Source: Deltaproteobacteria bacterium (GTDB taxonomy: Bacteria > Myxococcota_A > UBA796 > UBA2385). Taken from it: a stretch of 64,000 bases of DNA. The DNA lies in contig JAGYJW010000002.1 of the NCBI GenBank assembly GCA_018401435.1, positions 1 through 64,000 on the forward strand, in the 5' to 3' direction. Position 1 is the stretch's first letter. Every line of letters starts with the position of its first letter. Of the stretch, positions 43,010 to 51,288 are shown piece after piece. The position numbers and the translations under genes were made by a program. The notes beneath the pieces were generated by a model that worked only from the letters and a program-made list of their open reading frames with translations, was not told where the DNA came from and ran no database searches.

Positions 43010-43875
43010 GACCCCACCAGGGCAAAGAACTCGCCGTGGTCGGCGCAGAAGTCGCGAAAGCCCAGCAGCAGCTGGCGGCGCAAGGCCGCGTGGCGCGAAG
43101 CCGGCGTATAGGCGAAGGCCTTGTGCACCCCGCGCACCGCCCAGTCGAAGTGGGCGGCCTCGGCGCCCCCGCCTGCGCCGGAGTGCACCCGCACCCAGTG
43201 CCAAGCCTTGTGCCACTGACCCGCCACCTCGACCTCTGTCGTCTCGAGGGCCGCCACCAGGGCGGGCTGCAGGCGGCGCAGCGCCTGGTCGATCAGGGTG
43301 AATTCCTCGTCGGCCAGCACCTCGGAGCCCAGGTGGTAGCCCATGGATCGGAAGATCTGGCCCGCGCGGTCCGGGGTGCCGGACCCATAGCCCACGGCCA
43401 CCCGGTCACAGAGATCGGTCAACCAGGGCGGCTCCGCGAAAATACGCTCCAGGTCTTCATTCTTACTGAGTCCGACCGCCCCTTGGGAGCGGGCCACCTG
43501 CACCAGCCCCTTGAGCATGGCCTGGGCCAGGCAGCGGTGGGTGTCGCGGTGGGGGGTCACGCGGTCGTCGAACTCATCCCGCGCGGCATCAAAGAAGTAG
43601 CTGGCCACCAGCACGCTGCGGTCCGCCGCCCCGGGCACCGCCTCGGCCTCGTCGCGAAAGAGCCCGCGGCCCCGAGCGATCTTGCCCGCGAGGCTGGCCA
43701 CACCGGCGCCAAAGAGCGTGTTCCAGGTGGCGTAGCGGCCGAGGAAGGTGGCCAGGCGTACGGGGTCGGCCGCGGCTGCTTGCACGCGCTCCAGCACCCG
43801 GGCATTGCCCGCCGCAAAATCATATTCCTGGCGAAGATCGGCCGCAGTCAGGCTCAGCGCGGGGGCGTTGAACAT
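43006..43875 (-). CDS. Unknown helical protein, possibly haem-oxygenase-like fold
   Basis: Soluble helical protein of 289 aa. Segments such as ATFLGRYATWNTLFGAG, SYFFDAARDEFDD, MGYHLGSEVLADEEF and WHKAWHWVRVHSG with a following EAAHFDW hold several Glu and His spaced as in haem-oxygenase-like di-iron proteins. The match is weak. ATG 43875 lies in the context CGGAGCCCCCATG. It is the last gene of the ABC importer operon, 17 bases after the two-helix membrane protein gene, and its end overlaps the convergent hydroxylase gene by four bases. Confidence 0.6.
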   Translation of the reverse strand: MFNAPALSLTAADLRQEYDFAAGNARVLERVQAAAADPVRLATFLGRYATWNTLFGAGVASLAGKIARGRGLFRDEAEAVPGAADRSVLVASYFFDAARDEFDDRVTPHRDTHRCLAQAMLKGLVQVARSQGAVGLSKNEDLERIFAEPPWLTDLCDRVAVGYGSGTPDRAGQIFRSMGYHLGSEVLADEEFTLIDQALRRLQPALVAALETTEVEVAGQWHKAWHWVRVHSGAGGGAEAAHFDWAVRGVHKAFAYTPASRHAALRRQLLLGFRDFCADHGEFFALVGS

Positions 43876-43892
43876 GGGGGCTCCGAGGGGCT

Positions 43893-44768
43893 TCAGCCGG
43901 CGGCTTGTCTTCGGGCGGCGGCCGCCTTGCGCTGGGGGGCGAAGAGGTCGGCCAGCTCCGCCTCCACCGCGAGATCGAGCTGCTCTTCTACCTTCATGCG
44001 CTCCACCGCGTCGTTGAGCTGCACCGAGACATCGCCCGAGGTCGGGTTGGTGACCACCCGCTGGTAGAGCTCTTCGAAGGTGTCGACCATGGACAGCATG
44101 GCGGCCTCGACCGAGGTGGCCCGGCTCCACAGGCTCTCGCGGCGCAACAGGATGCGTTCGAGGTCGCCGGCGGCCTTTTCGAGGCGGGCGCGGTCGGCCG
44201 GCTCGGCCACATTGGGCAGCTGGGACTGGATGTCGCGCAGCTGCCGCTCCACCCTGCCCCGGTCCAGGCTCTGTTGGCGATCCTGCATCACGAGGCGGGC
44301 CAGCCACAGGCCCAAGAAGTCCACCGTGGCGTCGTCCAACCGCTCGACGTCGCGTTGGGACAAGGAGGTCTTGCGGTTCTCGGCGATCTGCCGCAGGGAT
44401 GCCAGGTGCTGCCGCATGCGGTTGTAGGCGGGCCAGTGGCCGCCCGCGCTGTCCCCCAGGCGCCGCTGAATCTCGTCAATCAGGTGCTGGCGGGCCTTTT
44501 CGCGCCTTGCCAGCCGCTTGCGCCGGTTCACCGACTCTTGGAAGACCGGGGAGGAGGGCACAAAGAGGGCCGCGATGGCCTCGGCCGCCGCAAAACCGAG
44601 CAGGGGGAGGGCGCCGATGCCCAGGCCCAGGGGGATGCTCAGCAGGGCCGCCGCGCTCAAGGCAGCCAGGGCCCCGCCGACGCTGGCCTGGTGGGTGACC
44701 ATCTCCTTGAGGTAGGAGATCTCTTCGGGGGGCTCTGCACCCTGCCAGATGGGCGACGACTTGGACAC
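43893..44768 (-). CDS. Two-helix membrane protein with a long helical cytosolic domain
   Basis: Protein of 291 aa. A hydrophobic hairpin near residues 28-68 (VGGALAALSAAALLSIPLGLGIGALPLLG and following) is followed by about 200 residues of charged, heptad-like helix, including RRKRLARREKARQHLIDEIQRRLG and VERQLRDIQSQLP. No catalytic motif is visible. It may sense or scaffold the importer. GTG 44768 has GGAGG nine bases upstream. Neighbours on both sides are in the same transcription unit (20 bases to the ATPase gene upstream). Confidence 0.65.
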   Translation of the reverse strand: MSKSSPIWQGAEPPEEISYLKEMVTHQASVGGALAALSAAALLSIPLGLGIGALPLLGFAAAEAIAALFVPSSPVFQESVNRRKRLARREKARQHLIDEIQRRLGDSAGGHWPAYNRMRQHLASLRQIAENRKTSLSQRDVERLDDATVDFLGLWLARLVMQDRQQSLDRGRVERQLRDIQSQLPNVAEPADRARLEKAAGDLERILLRRESLWSRATSVEAAMLSMVDTFEELYQRVVTNPTSGDVSVQLNDAVERMKVEEQLDLAVEAELADLFAPQRKAAAARRQAAG

Positions 44769-44788
44769 GCCAGGGGCCTCCGCCGTCC

Positions 44789-45634
44789 TTAGAGGGTGAC
44801 CCGCACCTGGCCGCGGGCGCCGGCCTGGTGCAGATGCGACAGGACGCGCTCTTCAAGCCGCGTTTTTTCCGTGGTGCGTTGCCAGGTGGCGGAGCGGGGC
44901 CGGGGCTCAGCGATGGAGAAGTCGTCGGCGATGCCCGCGGGGGAGGAGGACATCACGATGACCCGGTCGCCCAGGACCAGGGCCTCGGTCACATCGTGGG
45001 TGACGAAGACCACCAGGCAGGGCCGCCGGTTGTACAGCTCCACCAGCAGGCGCTGCATCTCTTCGCGGGTCTGGGCGTCCAAGGCGCCAAAGGGCTCGTC
45101 CATCAGCAGGATGCGGGGTTCGAGCACCAGGGCCCGCGCCAGGGCCACCCGCTGGTTCTGGCCGCCCGAGAGCTGCGAGGGCAGCAGGGCCTGCTTGTCG
45201 GCCAGGCCCACCGCTTCGAGCAGGCGGTCCACCCGCTCCCTGGCCTCGGCCACCGGCACCCGCTTGCGCCACAAGGCGAGGCGAAAGGGGAAGGCCACAT
45301 TCTCGCGCACATTCAGGTCGGGGCGGTTGGCATAGCGCTGAAAGACCATCACGGCGTCGTCGTGGGCGCCGTGGCAGGGCTGGCCGTCCAGCAGCACCTC
45401 GCCGCTGGTGGGGGTCGTCACGCCGATGGGCCGCACGCCGCCCATCATGCGAAGCACCGTGGACTTGCCGCAGCCCGAGGGCCCCAGCAGCATGTTGATG
45501 CCGGGCCGGTCGAAATTCAGCGAGAGGCCATCCACCACGCGGTTCACCCCTTGGCCGTCGGCGGCGGGGTACTCCTGCACGATGTCGCGAAGCTCCAGGC
45601 TGACGGCCGGAGCGGGGCTGGCGGCGTCGGTCAT
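44789..45634 (-). CDS. ABC importer ATPase (nitrate/sulfonate/taurine type)
   Basis: ATP-binding protein of 281 aa. Walker A is LLGPSGCGKSTVLR, the Q-loop is MVFQRYANRPDL, the signature is LSGGQNQRVALARAL and Walker B is ILLMDEPFGALDA, with VTHDVTEAL. It belongs to the SsuB/TauB group. A C-terminal tail of about 40 residues (SIAEPRPRSATWQ and on) is longer than usual. ATG 45634 overlaps the permease stop as ATGA, so the pair is translationally coupled. Confidence 0.92.
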   Translation of the reverse strand: MTDAASPAPAVSLELRDIVQEYPAADGQGVNRVVDGLSLNFDRPGINMLLGPSGCGKSTVLRMMGGVRPIGVTTPTSGEVLLDGQPCHGAHDDAVMVFQRYANRPDLNVRENVAFPFRLALWRKRVPVAEARERVDRLLEAVGLADKQALLPSQLSGGQNQRVALARALVLEPRILLMDEPFGALDAQTREEMQRLLVELYNRRPCLVVFVTHDVTEALVLGDRVIVMSSSPAGIADDFSIAEPRPRSATWQRTTEKTRLEERVLSHLHQAGARGQVRVTL

Positions 45635-46425
45635 CCGGCCACCTCCCAGGGGTAGAGCTTCTTCTTGAGGGCGATCATGGCCTGGTAGGTGGCGAGGGCC
45701 AGCCCGACGATCACGAAAATCCCGACAAAGACCTGGTCCATCGCCGAAAATCGCCGCGCATTCTGGATCAGCTGACCCAGGCCCCGCTCGGCGTTGACGT
45801 ACTCGGCGACGGTGATGTAGGTCCACATGATGGACACGCTGACGATGACCGCGTCGGCTACCCGAGGCATGGCCACCGGCAAGACGCTCAGGCGCACGGC
45901 CTCCCAGGGCGTGGCGCCCAGGTCCCGCGCGCTGATCCAGTAGGTGCTGGGCACCGACTGCAGGGCGTCCCGCACCATGGGCACCAGGTAGACCACCGCC
46001 CCCAGGAAGAGGAAGCTGATCTTCATGCTCTCGCCGATGCCCAGCCACATGACGAGGATGGGCAGCACGGCCACGATGGGGGCGGAGCGGAAGGGGTCGA
46101 CCAGGGGGGAGAGGGCCGCGTTGACCTTGGGGCTGGCCCCCATGAGCACCCCCACCGGCACGCCGATCAGCACCACCAGCATGCCGGCGAGCAGCACCCG
46201 GCCGGTGCTGTAGAGGGTGGCGGTGAGCAGCAGGCTCTCGCCCCGGTCGGCATCCCAGGCCAGCCGAAGGAAGGCGCTGCCCACCGCCCAGGGCGCGGGC
46301 AGCTTGCCCGGCGTCACCAGGCCCGCCCCCGAGAGCACCGACCACAGCAGCAGGACAGAGCCCGCCGCGCCCACGGCGAGGCCCCGGCGGGTCGCGTCCT
46401 CGAGCGGGGCATAGGGATTCCACAT
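45631..46425 (-). CDS. ABC importer permease (SsuC/TauC type)
   Basis: Membrane protein of 264 aa with six helices. The cytoplasmic coupling loop is ISARDLGATPWEAVRLSVLPVAMPRVADA, the EAA-like motif of BPD-type permeases. ATG 46425 follows the binding-protein stop by eight bases; an extended start is less likely. Together with the ATPase and the binding protein it forms one importer of the nitrate/sulfonate/taurine superfamily. Confidence 0.9.
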   Translation of the reverse strand: MWNPYAPLEDATRRGLAVGAAGSVLLLWSVLSGAGLVTPGKLPAPWAVGSAFLRLAWDADRGESLLLTATLYSTGRVLLAGMLVVLIGVPVGVLMGASPKVNAALSPLVDPFRSAPIVAVLPILVMWLGIGESMKISFLFLGAVVYLVPMVRDALQSVPSTYWISARDLGATPWEAVRLSVLPVAMPRVADAVIVSVSIMWTYITVAEYVNAERGLGQLIQNARRFSAMDQVFVGIFVIVGLALATYQAMIALKKKLYPWEVAG

Positions 46426-46433
46426 GGGCGCGC

Positions 46434-48107
46434 CTAGCGGGAGTGGACGGCGACGCGGGTGGTGCGGTTCATGGCCCGGCACCCCTCCAGATCAACCCCG
46501 TCCGCGCTGGGGTTCTTCTCGTCGCAGATGGGCTTGTCGGGCCCATTTCCGACGATGATGAAGCGCTCGCGGGGGAATTCCCACTGGCTGACCAGGTAGG
46601 ACACCACCGCGTTGGCCCGCTCCTCGCTCAGCCGCAGGTTGGTCGCGCGGCCACCGGTGGAGTCCGTATTGCCCGAGACCTCGAAGTAGGCCGAGCCATT
46701 GCTCTCGATCAAGCTGACCATCTCCTCGTCGATGGTCTTTTCGGAGCGCTTGGTCAGCTCGGCCGAACCGACGGTGAAGTTCACGGTCACCGGCTTGGTG
46801 AGCTGGGGCGCGACCTGGGTGGCCTCCTTGGCCTGGGCCTCGGTGAAGGTGAACTCGGGCTCTTTGGCCTGGGTCTGGGCCGCCTGGTTCTCGGCCAGCA
46901 AGCGCTGGATATACTTGTATTCGAAGGAGTCGGCAGGGTTGATGACCGGTGAGTTGGGGTTCGCAAGCGCCCCGGCCGCCCGGTAGATCCCGTCGAATTT
47001 CTTGTAGACCCGCTCATAGTGGTTGGTGCCACCGGCCAGGCCCAGGATGCGGGCGTTGTCTTCGAGGCCGGTCCACACCAGGCTGGAGAAGAGGGACTTG
47101 ACGAAGGGTCGGCCCTCGTCCTTGGCCAGCAAGCTGAAGAATTCCTCGGTCTTGACCAAGGCGTCCACCGCCTGGTCGGGGTTCTTTTCGGCGGCGTCCA
47201 CACCGGCCATCCACCCGCCCACAAAGGCGCCAAAGGTGGCGTCGTTCTGCGGGTTGTTGAGGTGGCGGCTATCGCAGACCATCACGTCATAGATCAGGTT
47301 TGTGGCCGTCTTTGTGGAGTAGACCACATGGGCGCCCGGCACCTTCTTGAGGGCAAGCGAGAGGTCGGGATCCCACAGGGCGATGGCGTCCACCTGCCCG
47401 CCTTCAAAGGCCGCGCGCACCCCTGCGGTGCCCTCTTCGGCGTTGATGTAGATCTGCTTGATGGACTGCTTCTTGCGCGCCGAGAGGGAGGAGCTGTCGA
47501 TGGCGTCGATGACCATGCCGTGGCTGGGCGTGTATTGCAGCAGCGCCACCTTCTTGTCGACCAGATCCTCGACCCTGCGGATATTGGGGTCCTTGGCCAG
47601 GATGGCGTCGGCGCCTTGGGTGTTGTCCACCACCATGACCGCCCGGCCGTCGTAGCCGGCGTTGCGCAGGTTGGGCTGCTCCTGGGCCCAGAAGTCGCTG
47701 GTGCGCCAGGCGCAGTGGGCCGTCTCTGCGCCGAAGATCGTGGCCAGGGTGGGGATGTCGTCCTGGATGATGAACTCGATATTCAGGCCCATCTGGTCGT
47801 AGATGGAGCCAGGGCGGGTGGTCAGGCTGTCGCCATTGGCCACCAGGGCCGGGGCATAGCCGTGAAAGCTGACGATGGAGACCTTGAGGGGGTTGCTGGC
47901 CGAGCCCAGGGCCCCACCTTGGGCCACCTTGCCCGAGCTGGCCGCCCCAGGGGTGGCCGCACCCGGGTCCGATCCGACACCGGGCGCGCCTTCGCCACCC
48001 GCTTTGCCGACGAGGTCCTTGAGGCCGAGGTGCCAGGCGGCAGCAGCGGTGACCGAGAGGATGGCGACGGCCATCAGGCCCTTGGCCATGGGAGTGAGTC
48101 GGGCCAT
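46434..48107 (-). CDS. ABC substrate-binding protein fused to an OmpA peptidoglycan-binding domain
   Basis: Exported protein of 557 aa. An N-terminal hydrophobic segment (GLMAVAILSVTAAAAWHLGL) acts as signal or anchor. A Gly/Ala/Pro linker leads to a SsuA/NMT1-like periplasmic binding domain (about 70-400; KVSIVSFHGYAP, GGQVDAIALWDPDL). A C-terminal OmpA-like domain follows (about 435-557) with VNFTVGSAELTKRS and NTDSTGGRATNLRLSEERANAVVSYL, the residues that hold diaminopimelate. The fusion should fix the receptor to the cell wall. ATG 48107 follows GGAGG closely. Ligand unknown. Confidence 0.9.
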   Translation of the reverse strand: MARLTPMAKGLMAVAILSVTAAAAWHLGLKDLVGKAGGEGAPGVGSDPGAATPGAASSGKVAQGGALGSASNPLKVSIVSFHGYAPALVANGDSLTTRPGSIYDQMGLNIEFIIQDDIPTLATIFGAETAHCAWRTSDFWAQEQPNLRNAGYDGRAVMVVDNTQGADAILAKDPNIRRVEDLVDKKVALLQYTPSHGMVIDAIDSSSLSARKKQSIKQIYINAEEGTAGVRAAFEGGQVDAIALWDPDLSLALKKVPGAHVVYSTKTATNLIYDVMVCDSRHLNNPQNDATFGAFVGGWMAGVDAAEKNPDQAVDALVKTEEFFSLLAKDEGRPFVKSLFSSLVWTGLEDNARILGLAGGTNHYERVYKKFDGIYRAAGALANPNSPVINPADSFEYKYIQRLLAENQAAQTQAKEPEFTFTEAQAKEATQVAPQLTKPVTVNFTVGSAELTKRSEKTIDEEMVSLIESNGSAYFEVSGNTDSTGGRATNLRLSEERANAVVSYLVSQWEFPRERFIIVGNGPDKPICDEKNPSADGVDLEGCRAMNRTTRVAVHSR

Positions 48108-48110
48108 CGT

Positions 48111-48833
48111 TCAGCCTCCGGTGGAAGGGGGGGGTGATGCGGCCGGCGCGCCGAAGCTGCGCATGACCTCGTGCAGGCGCTCGATCTCTTGGTCGATGCG
48201 CAGGATCTGGTGGCTGGCTTCATCCTGCGCGCCACGCAGCTCTTGCCGCAAGTTGGCCTTGCGTTCGGCCACCTGCTGGATCTCGGCCTGAAGCTGGTCT
48301 TCCAGCTCGCGGATCTGCTGGCGGATGGTCTCGGAGGCCTGGTTCTGGTAGGCGTCCTCGGCGGCCACCTGGGCCTCCGCCTGTTCAGAGAGGGCCACCA
48401 GCCGCTGGTTCACGCCCTCTTTGGCCCGGCGCAGGGCATCGGTCTTGCGTTGGGCGTCCATGACCGGATCGTCGATGGTCCAGGTCTCGTCCGCCGCGTC
48501 CATGGCCTGCACCGCGACCTTGCGGGTGTGGGGATCCATGGCCCGCAGGCCCTCCAGCAACTTGAGCAGCTTCTCGGCCGGAAAGGGCGAGGTGGGCACC
48601 CCGGCCCGGGCATAGACCTGGGCGAGGTCCAGCTCGGTTCCGGCGGGCACGGCGACGGCCTCGACCGGGGCAGGGGCAGGGGCAGGGGCAGGAGAAGCGG
48701 CGACCCCCGTTGACTGCAAGATGGCGTCGATCTCGTCGGCGTCGGGCAGGCCCCGATCGTCGTCGGCCGGGCGCGAAGCGCCATCGAGTTCGACCAGGCC
48801 CATCTTTTCGAGCGCTTTCATGAACTTGCTCAA
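48111..48833 (-). CDS. Coiled-coil protein heading the ABC importer operon
   Basis: Protein of 240 aa. The N terminus has an acidic helix (MGLVELDG... DADEIDAIL), a PAPAPAPAP linker, a small domain containing FPAEKLLKLLEGLRAMDP, and a long coiled coil from about residue 130 to 225 (LRRAKEGVNQRLVALSEQ, IRQQIRELEDQLQAEIQQ). No signal peptide. TTG 48833 is chosen because AGGAGG lies five bases upstream; ATG 48821 is the alternative. It may link the importer to the cytosolic side or to the cell pole. Its stop precedes the binding-protein start by three bases. Confidence 0.7.
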   Translation of the reverse strand: MSKFMKALEKMGLVELDGASRPADDDRGLPDADEIDAILQSTGVAASPAPAPAPAPVEAVAVPAGTELDLAQVYARAGVPTSPFPAEKLLKLLEGLRAMDPHTRKVAVQAMDAADETWTIDDPVMDAQRKTDALRRAKEGVNQRLVALSEQAEAQVAAEDAYQNQASETIRQQIRELEDQLQAEIQQVAERKANLRQELRGAQDEASHQILRIDQEIERLHEVMRSFGAPAASPPPSTGG

Positions 48834-48916
48834 TGGACCTCCTGGCACCCCATCAGGGTGGAGCCCACCGGGAGTATCGGGCTTGTCCCTGGGGGCGCAA
48901 GGGGGGGGAGGACCTT

Positions 48917-48934
48917 GCCGGGCGCGGGCCCGGC
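48917..48934 (-). terminator. GC hairpin after the SGNH-like gene
   Basis: Stem GCCGGGC (48917-48923), loop GCGG, stem GCCCGGC (48928-48934), in the 137-base space between the SGNH-like gene end and the coiled-coil gene start. There is no T tract, so its role as terminator is only likely. Confidence 0.45.
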
Positions 48935-48970
48935 GATGCGGGGCCCCCGGGGCGGACCTTCGAGGCGGGA

Positions 48971-49942
48971 TCAGCGCCCCGGCAAGGCGCCCGACGCCCG
49001 GAGACGGGCGGCGAGGGCGGCGCTGACCCGGGCCTGGGCTTCGGGGCGCAGATGCCAGGCGCTGTCGAAGTCCTCGGCCGACAGCTGAAGCGCCTCCAGC
49101 CCCTCGACCCGGGCGCCCCGGGCCGCCAGCCAGGGCCACAAGGCGTCGTATCGGGCGGGGGTCGCCCCCTCACCCGGGCGACGCGGGGGCCGGATGACCC
49201 AAAGCTGCGCCCCCCCCTTTTCGACCTCGGTGAGCAGGTCGGGCAACAAGGACCGATCGGGCGCCTGAGGCGCAGGATCCCGGCCGGCCACCTGCCCCGC
49301 GCTGGGGGCGCCGGGAAGCACCTGGAAGCGCGCGTCGGGGTCGGCCGGCAGGAGGGCGAGGGGGTCGGGTCCCAGGGACTCCGGCGGGGCGCCCAGCCCC
49401 TCGGCAGCCGCCAGCAGCCGCCGCCGCGCGCGCTCCCGCCCCCGCAACAGCAAGGGCAGGGGACCTGGCGAGAGGGTCCCTCCAAGCGCCCTCTCAACCA
49501 GATCGGGGTCGGGGCCGCTCATCAGGGTCAGCAGCAGGCCCTGGTCCACCTCGGCCACCAGGCGGACGCCCAAGAGGCTCTGGGGTGGGGCATAAAGCAG
49601 CACCACGGCGGGGCGATGGCCGGCACCCAAGACCCGGTGCCGCAGCGCCGCCAGCCAGTGGGCCGGCTGGCTGCCTTGCAAGATGAGATCACCCACCGGC
49701 AGGCCCAAGGCATCCTGCAAGGCCTGCGGATTGACCGCGGAGCGGGCCACGGAGTTGCCCAATACAAGCAGGGCGACCCCATCGGGAATACGCCCTGCGA
49801 GCGGATCTTCAAGGCCAGTGCCCCCAGGCTGACCCAGGTAGGCCAAGCGGCCCAGCCCAAGTGCGAGGACCAACAAAAAGGCCAACCCGGCCGCGGCCAG
49901 GGAGCGGGCGGCCGGCGCGGGGTTCTTGGGGGAAGCTGCCAC
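48971..49942 (-). CDS. SGNH/AlgJ-like membrane-anchored protein
   Basis: Protein of 323 aa. One N-terminal helix (LAAAGLAFLLVLALGLGRLAYLG) is followed by a domain with VALLVLGNSVARSAVNPQAL, where Gly-Asn-Ser matches an SGNH nucleophile block, and a late DFDSAWHL, where Asp and His could complete the triad. Such AlgJ/AlgX/DHHW-type proteins work with MBOAT acyltransferases to O-acetylate polysaccharides. An MBOAT gene lies 1.3 kb away on the same strand, with a divergent gene between them. GTG 49942 is used. Confidence 0.68.
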   Translation of the reverse strand: MAASPKNPAPAARSLAAAGLAFLLVLALGLGRLAYLGQPGGTGLEDPLAGRIPDGVALLVLGNSVARSAVNPQALQDALGLPVGDLILQGSQPAHWLAALRHRVLGAGHRPAVVLLYAPPQSLLGVRLVAEVDQGLLLTLMSGPDPDLVERALGGTLSPGPLPLLLRGRERARRRLLAAAEGLGAPPESLGPDPLALLPADPDARFQVLPGAPSAGQVAGRDPAPQAPDRSLLPDLLTEVEKGGAQLWVIRPPRRPGEGATPARYDALWPWLAARGARVEGLEALQLSAEDFDSAWHLRPEAQARVSAALAARLRASGALPGR

Positions 49943-50045
49943 CCTCCCTGGCTATCCGGCCCGGGCGTTGGTGCGCGGAGCCCTTGCCCCCGAAGCGGCC
50001 CAGCCCTACCCTCGCTGCGGGTCATGCCCCCCGGCCGGAGCCCCG

Positions 50046-51284
50046 ATGCAGCACGTCGTCTTTCACAATATTGGCCACCACGAGATCTACTTTGGCGATG
50101 GCGCGCCGGATTCCGAGCTGGTGCGGCCATCGGGCGGCGTCTTTCGGGGGCTGGGGGAGGCCCTGCTCGAGATGGGCGCCGCGGACCGCGCCACCCTGAG
50201 CGACGATGGCCGGCTGCTGCTGCTGCCTTCGCCTCTCTCCAGTCGCGTGCTGGGCGCCGCCGCACCCGACCGGCCGCTGGATCGGGCCCTGCTCAGCCTG
50301 CTGCCAGCGGCGCTGTCCCAGGTGGAGGCCACCCTGCAACCCGGCGATCACCTGGAGCTGCGCCTGCTGTCGTCGGGCACCGAGCGCGCGGGCAGCACGC
50401 CGCTGGGCCTGGGGGAGCTGTTGGCCCGCTACGCCCGCCTGCGCTGGGCGCGCGACGGTCGGGCCGCAGAGACCACAGTGGAGGTCGATCACCTGGGCCG
50501 CGATGCCTTCAAGCTGGACGCCACCACCTTGCACCGGCGCATCGACGGGCCGCTGCGCGCCCACGCCAGCAGGCTGGCCGAGGCCACACCCCACGGCTGG
50601 CGGGCCAACCTGACGGTCTGGCTGTCGTCGAGCACGGGCACAGCCGCCATGGTGTCGGGCCTGGTGGCGGCCCTGGCGCGCTGGCAGCCCCGGCTGGTCA
50701 CGGCCTCCAATCCCCGGCAGCACCCGACCGCCACGGGGTCGGGCAGCTGGAGCCAGACCCAGTGCCGGGTGAGCCAGCTGCACGACCTGAGCGGCAACGT
50801 GCCGCTGGATGCGGCAGATCTCGACCTGGCAAGCAGGATGGCCGTCACCGAATTGCGTACTTGGAAAGATGAGTTTCTGGAGAAGCGCCCCAAGCGCGCC
50901 CACGAAGAGAGCGAGGACGAGGAGCAGCGCTTCTGGTTCCGAAAAGGCCAGCAGGAGGTGCTGGCCACCGTCGTCGTCAAGGGGGAGTCCGGCTTCCGCG
51001 CCCACCGGGGGGTCAACCTCGAGGTGTCGCTTCCCACCGGCTCGCTCTGCGCAGAGCGCAACGCCGTGGGCTCGGCCATCGTCGCCAACCCGCGCCTGCT
51101 GCGCAAAGACATCCAGGCGGTCGCCGTCCTGGGCCTGGGACCGACCGCCCACCGCCTGGGCCCCTGCGGCGCCTGCCAGGAGTGGCTGCGCAAGGTGGCC
51201 GAGGTCAACCCCGCCTTGCAGGTGCTGGTCTTTGATGATGCGGAGATGAAGACCGTCTACCACCACCCCCTGCCCACGCTGTGA
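50046..51284 (+). CDS. CARF-like sensor domain fused to a cytidine-deaminase-fold domain
   Basis: Protein of 412 aa, two parts. The first about 220 residues start QHVVFHNIGHHEIYFGD and end with ANLTVWLSSSTGTAAMVSGLVAAL (SSSTGT at 194-199). This strand-Gly opening and the Ser/Thr-Gly-Thr loop before a helix resemble CARF domains, which bind cyclic oligoadenylate in type III CRISPR effectors. The second part is a cytidine/nucleoside deaminase with SLCAERNA (Cys335, Glu337) and PCGACQEWL (Cys374, Cys377), the full zinc set. A charged linker of about 50 residues joins them. No CRISPR genes are present. ATG 50046 follows GGAGCCCCG. The CARF assignment is my inference; the deaminase part is clear. 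Confidence 0.7.
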   Translation: MQHVVFHNIGHHEIYFGDGAPDSELVRPSGGVFRGLGEALLEMGAADRATLSDDGRLLLLPSPLSSRVLGAAAPDRPLDRALLSLLPAALSQVEATLQPGDHLELRLLSSGTERAGSTPLGLGELLARYARLRWARDGRAAETTVEVDHLGRDAFKLDATTLHRRIDGPLRAHASRLAEATPHGWRANLTVWLSSSTGTAAMVSGLVAALARWQPRLVTASNPRQHPTATGSGSWSQTQCRVSQLHDLSGNVPLDAADLDLASRMAVTELRTWKDEFLEKRPKRAHEESEDEEQRFWFRKGQQEVLATVVVKGESGFRAHRGVNLEVSLPTGSLCAERNAVGSAIVANPRLLRKDIQAVAVLGLGPTAHRLGPCGACQEWLRKVAEVNPALQVLVFDDAEMKTVYHHPLPTL

Positions 51285-51288
51285 GCCC

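Noticed and set aside
43006..43875. Aldehyde-deformylating oxygenase partner for the AAR-like protein
   Set aside because: The ferritin-like ExxH pair of cyanobacterial ADO is not seen; at most a haem-oxygenase-like fold is possible, and the gene is far away.
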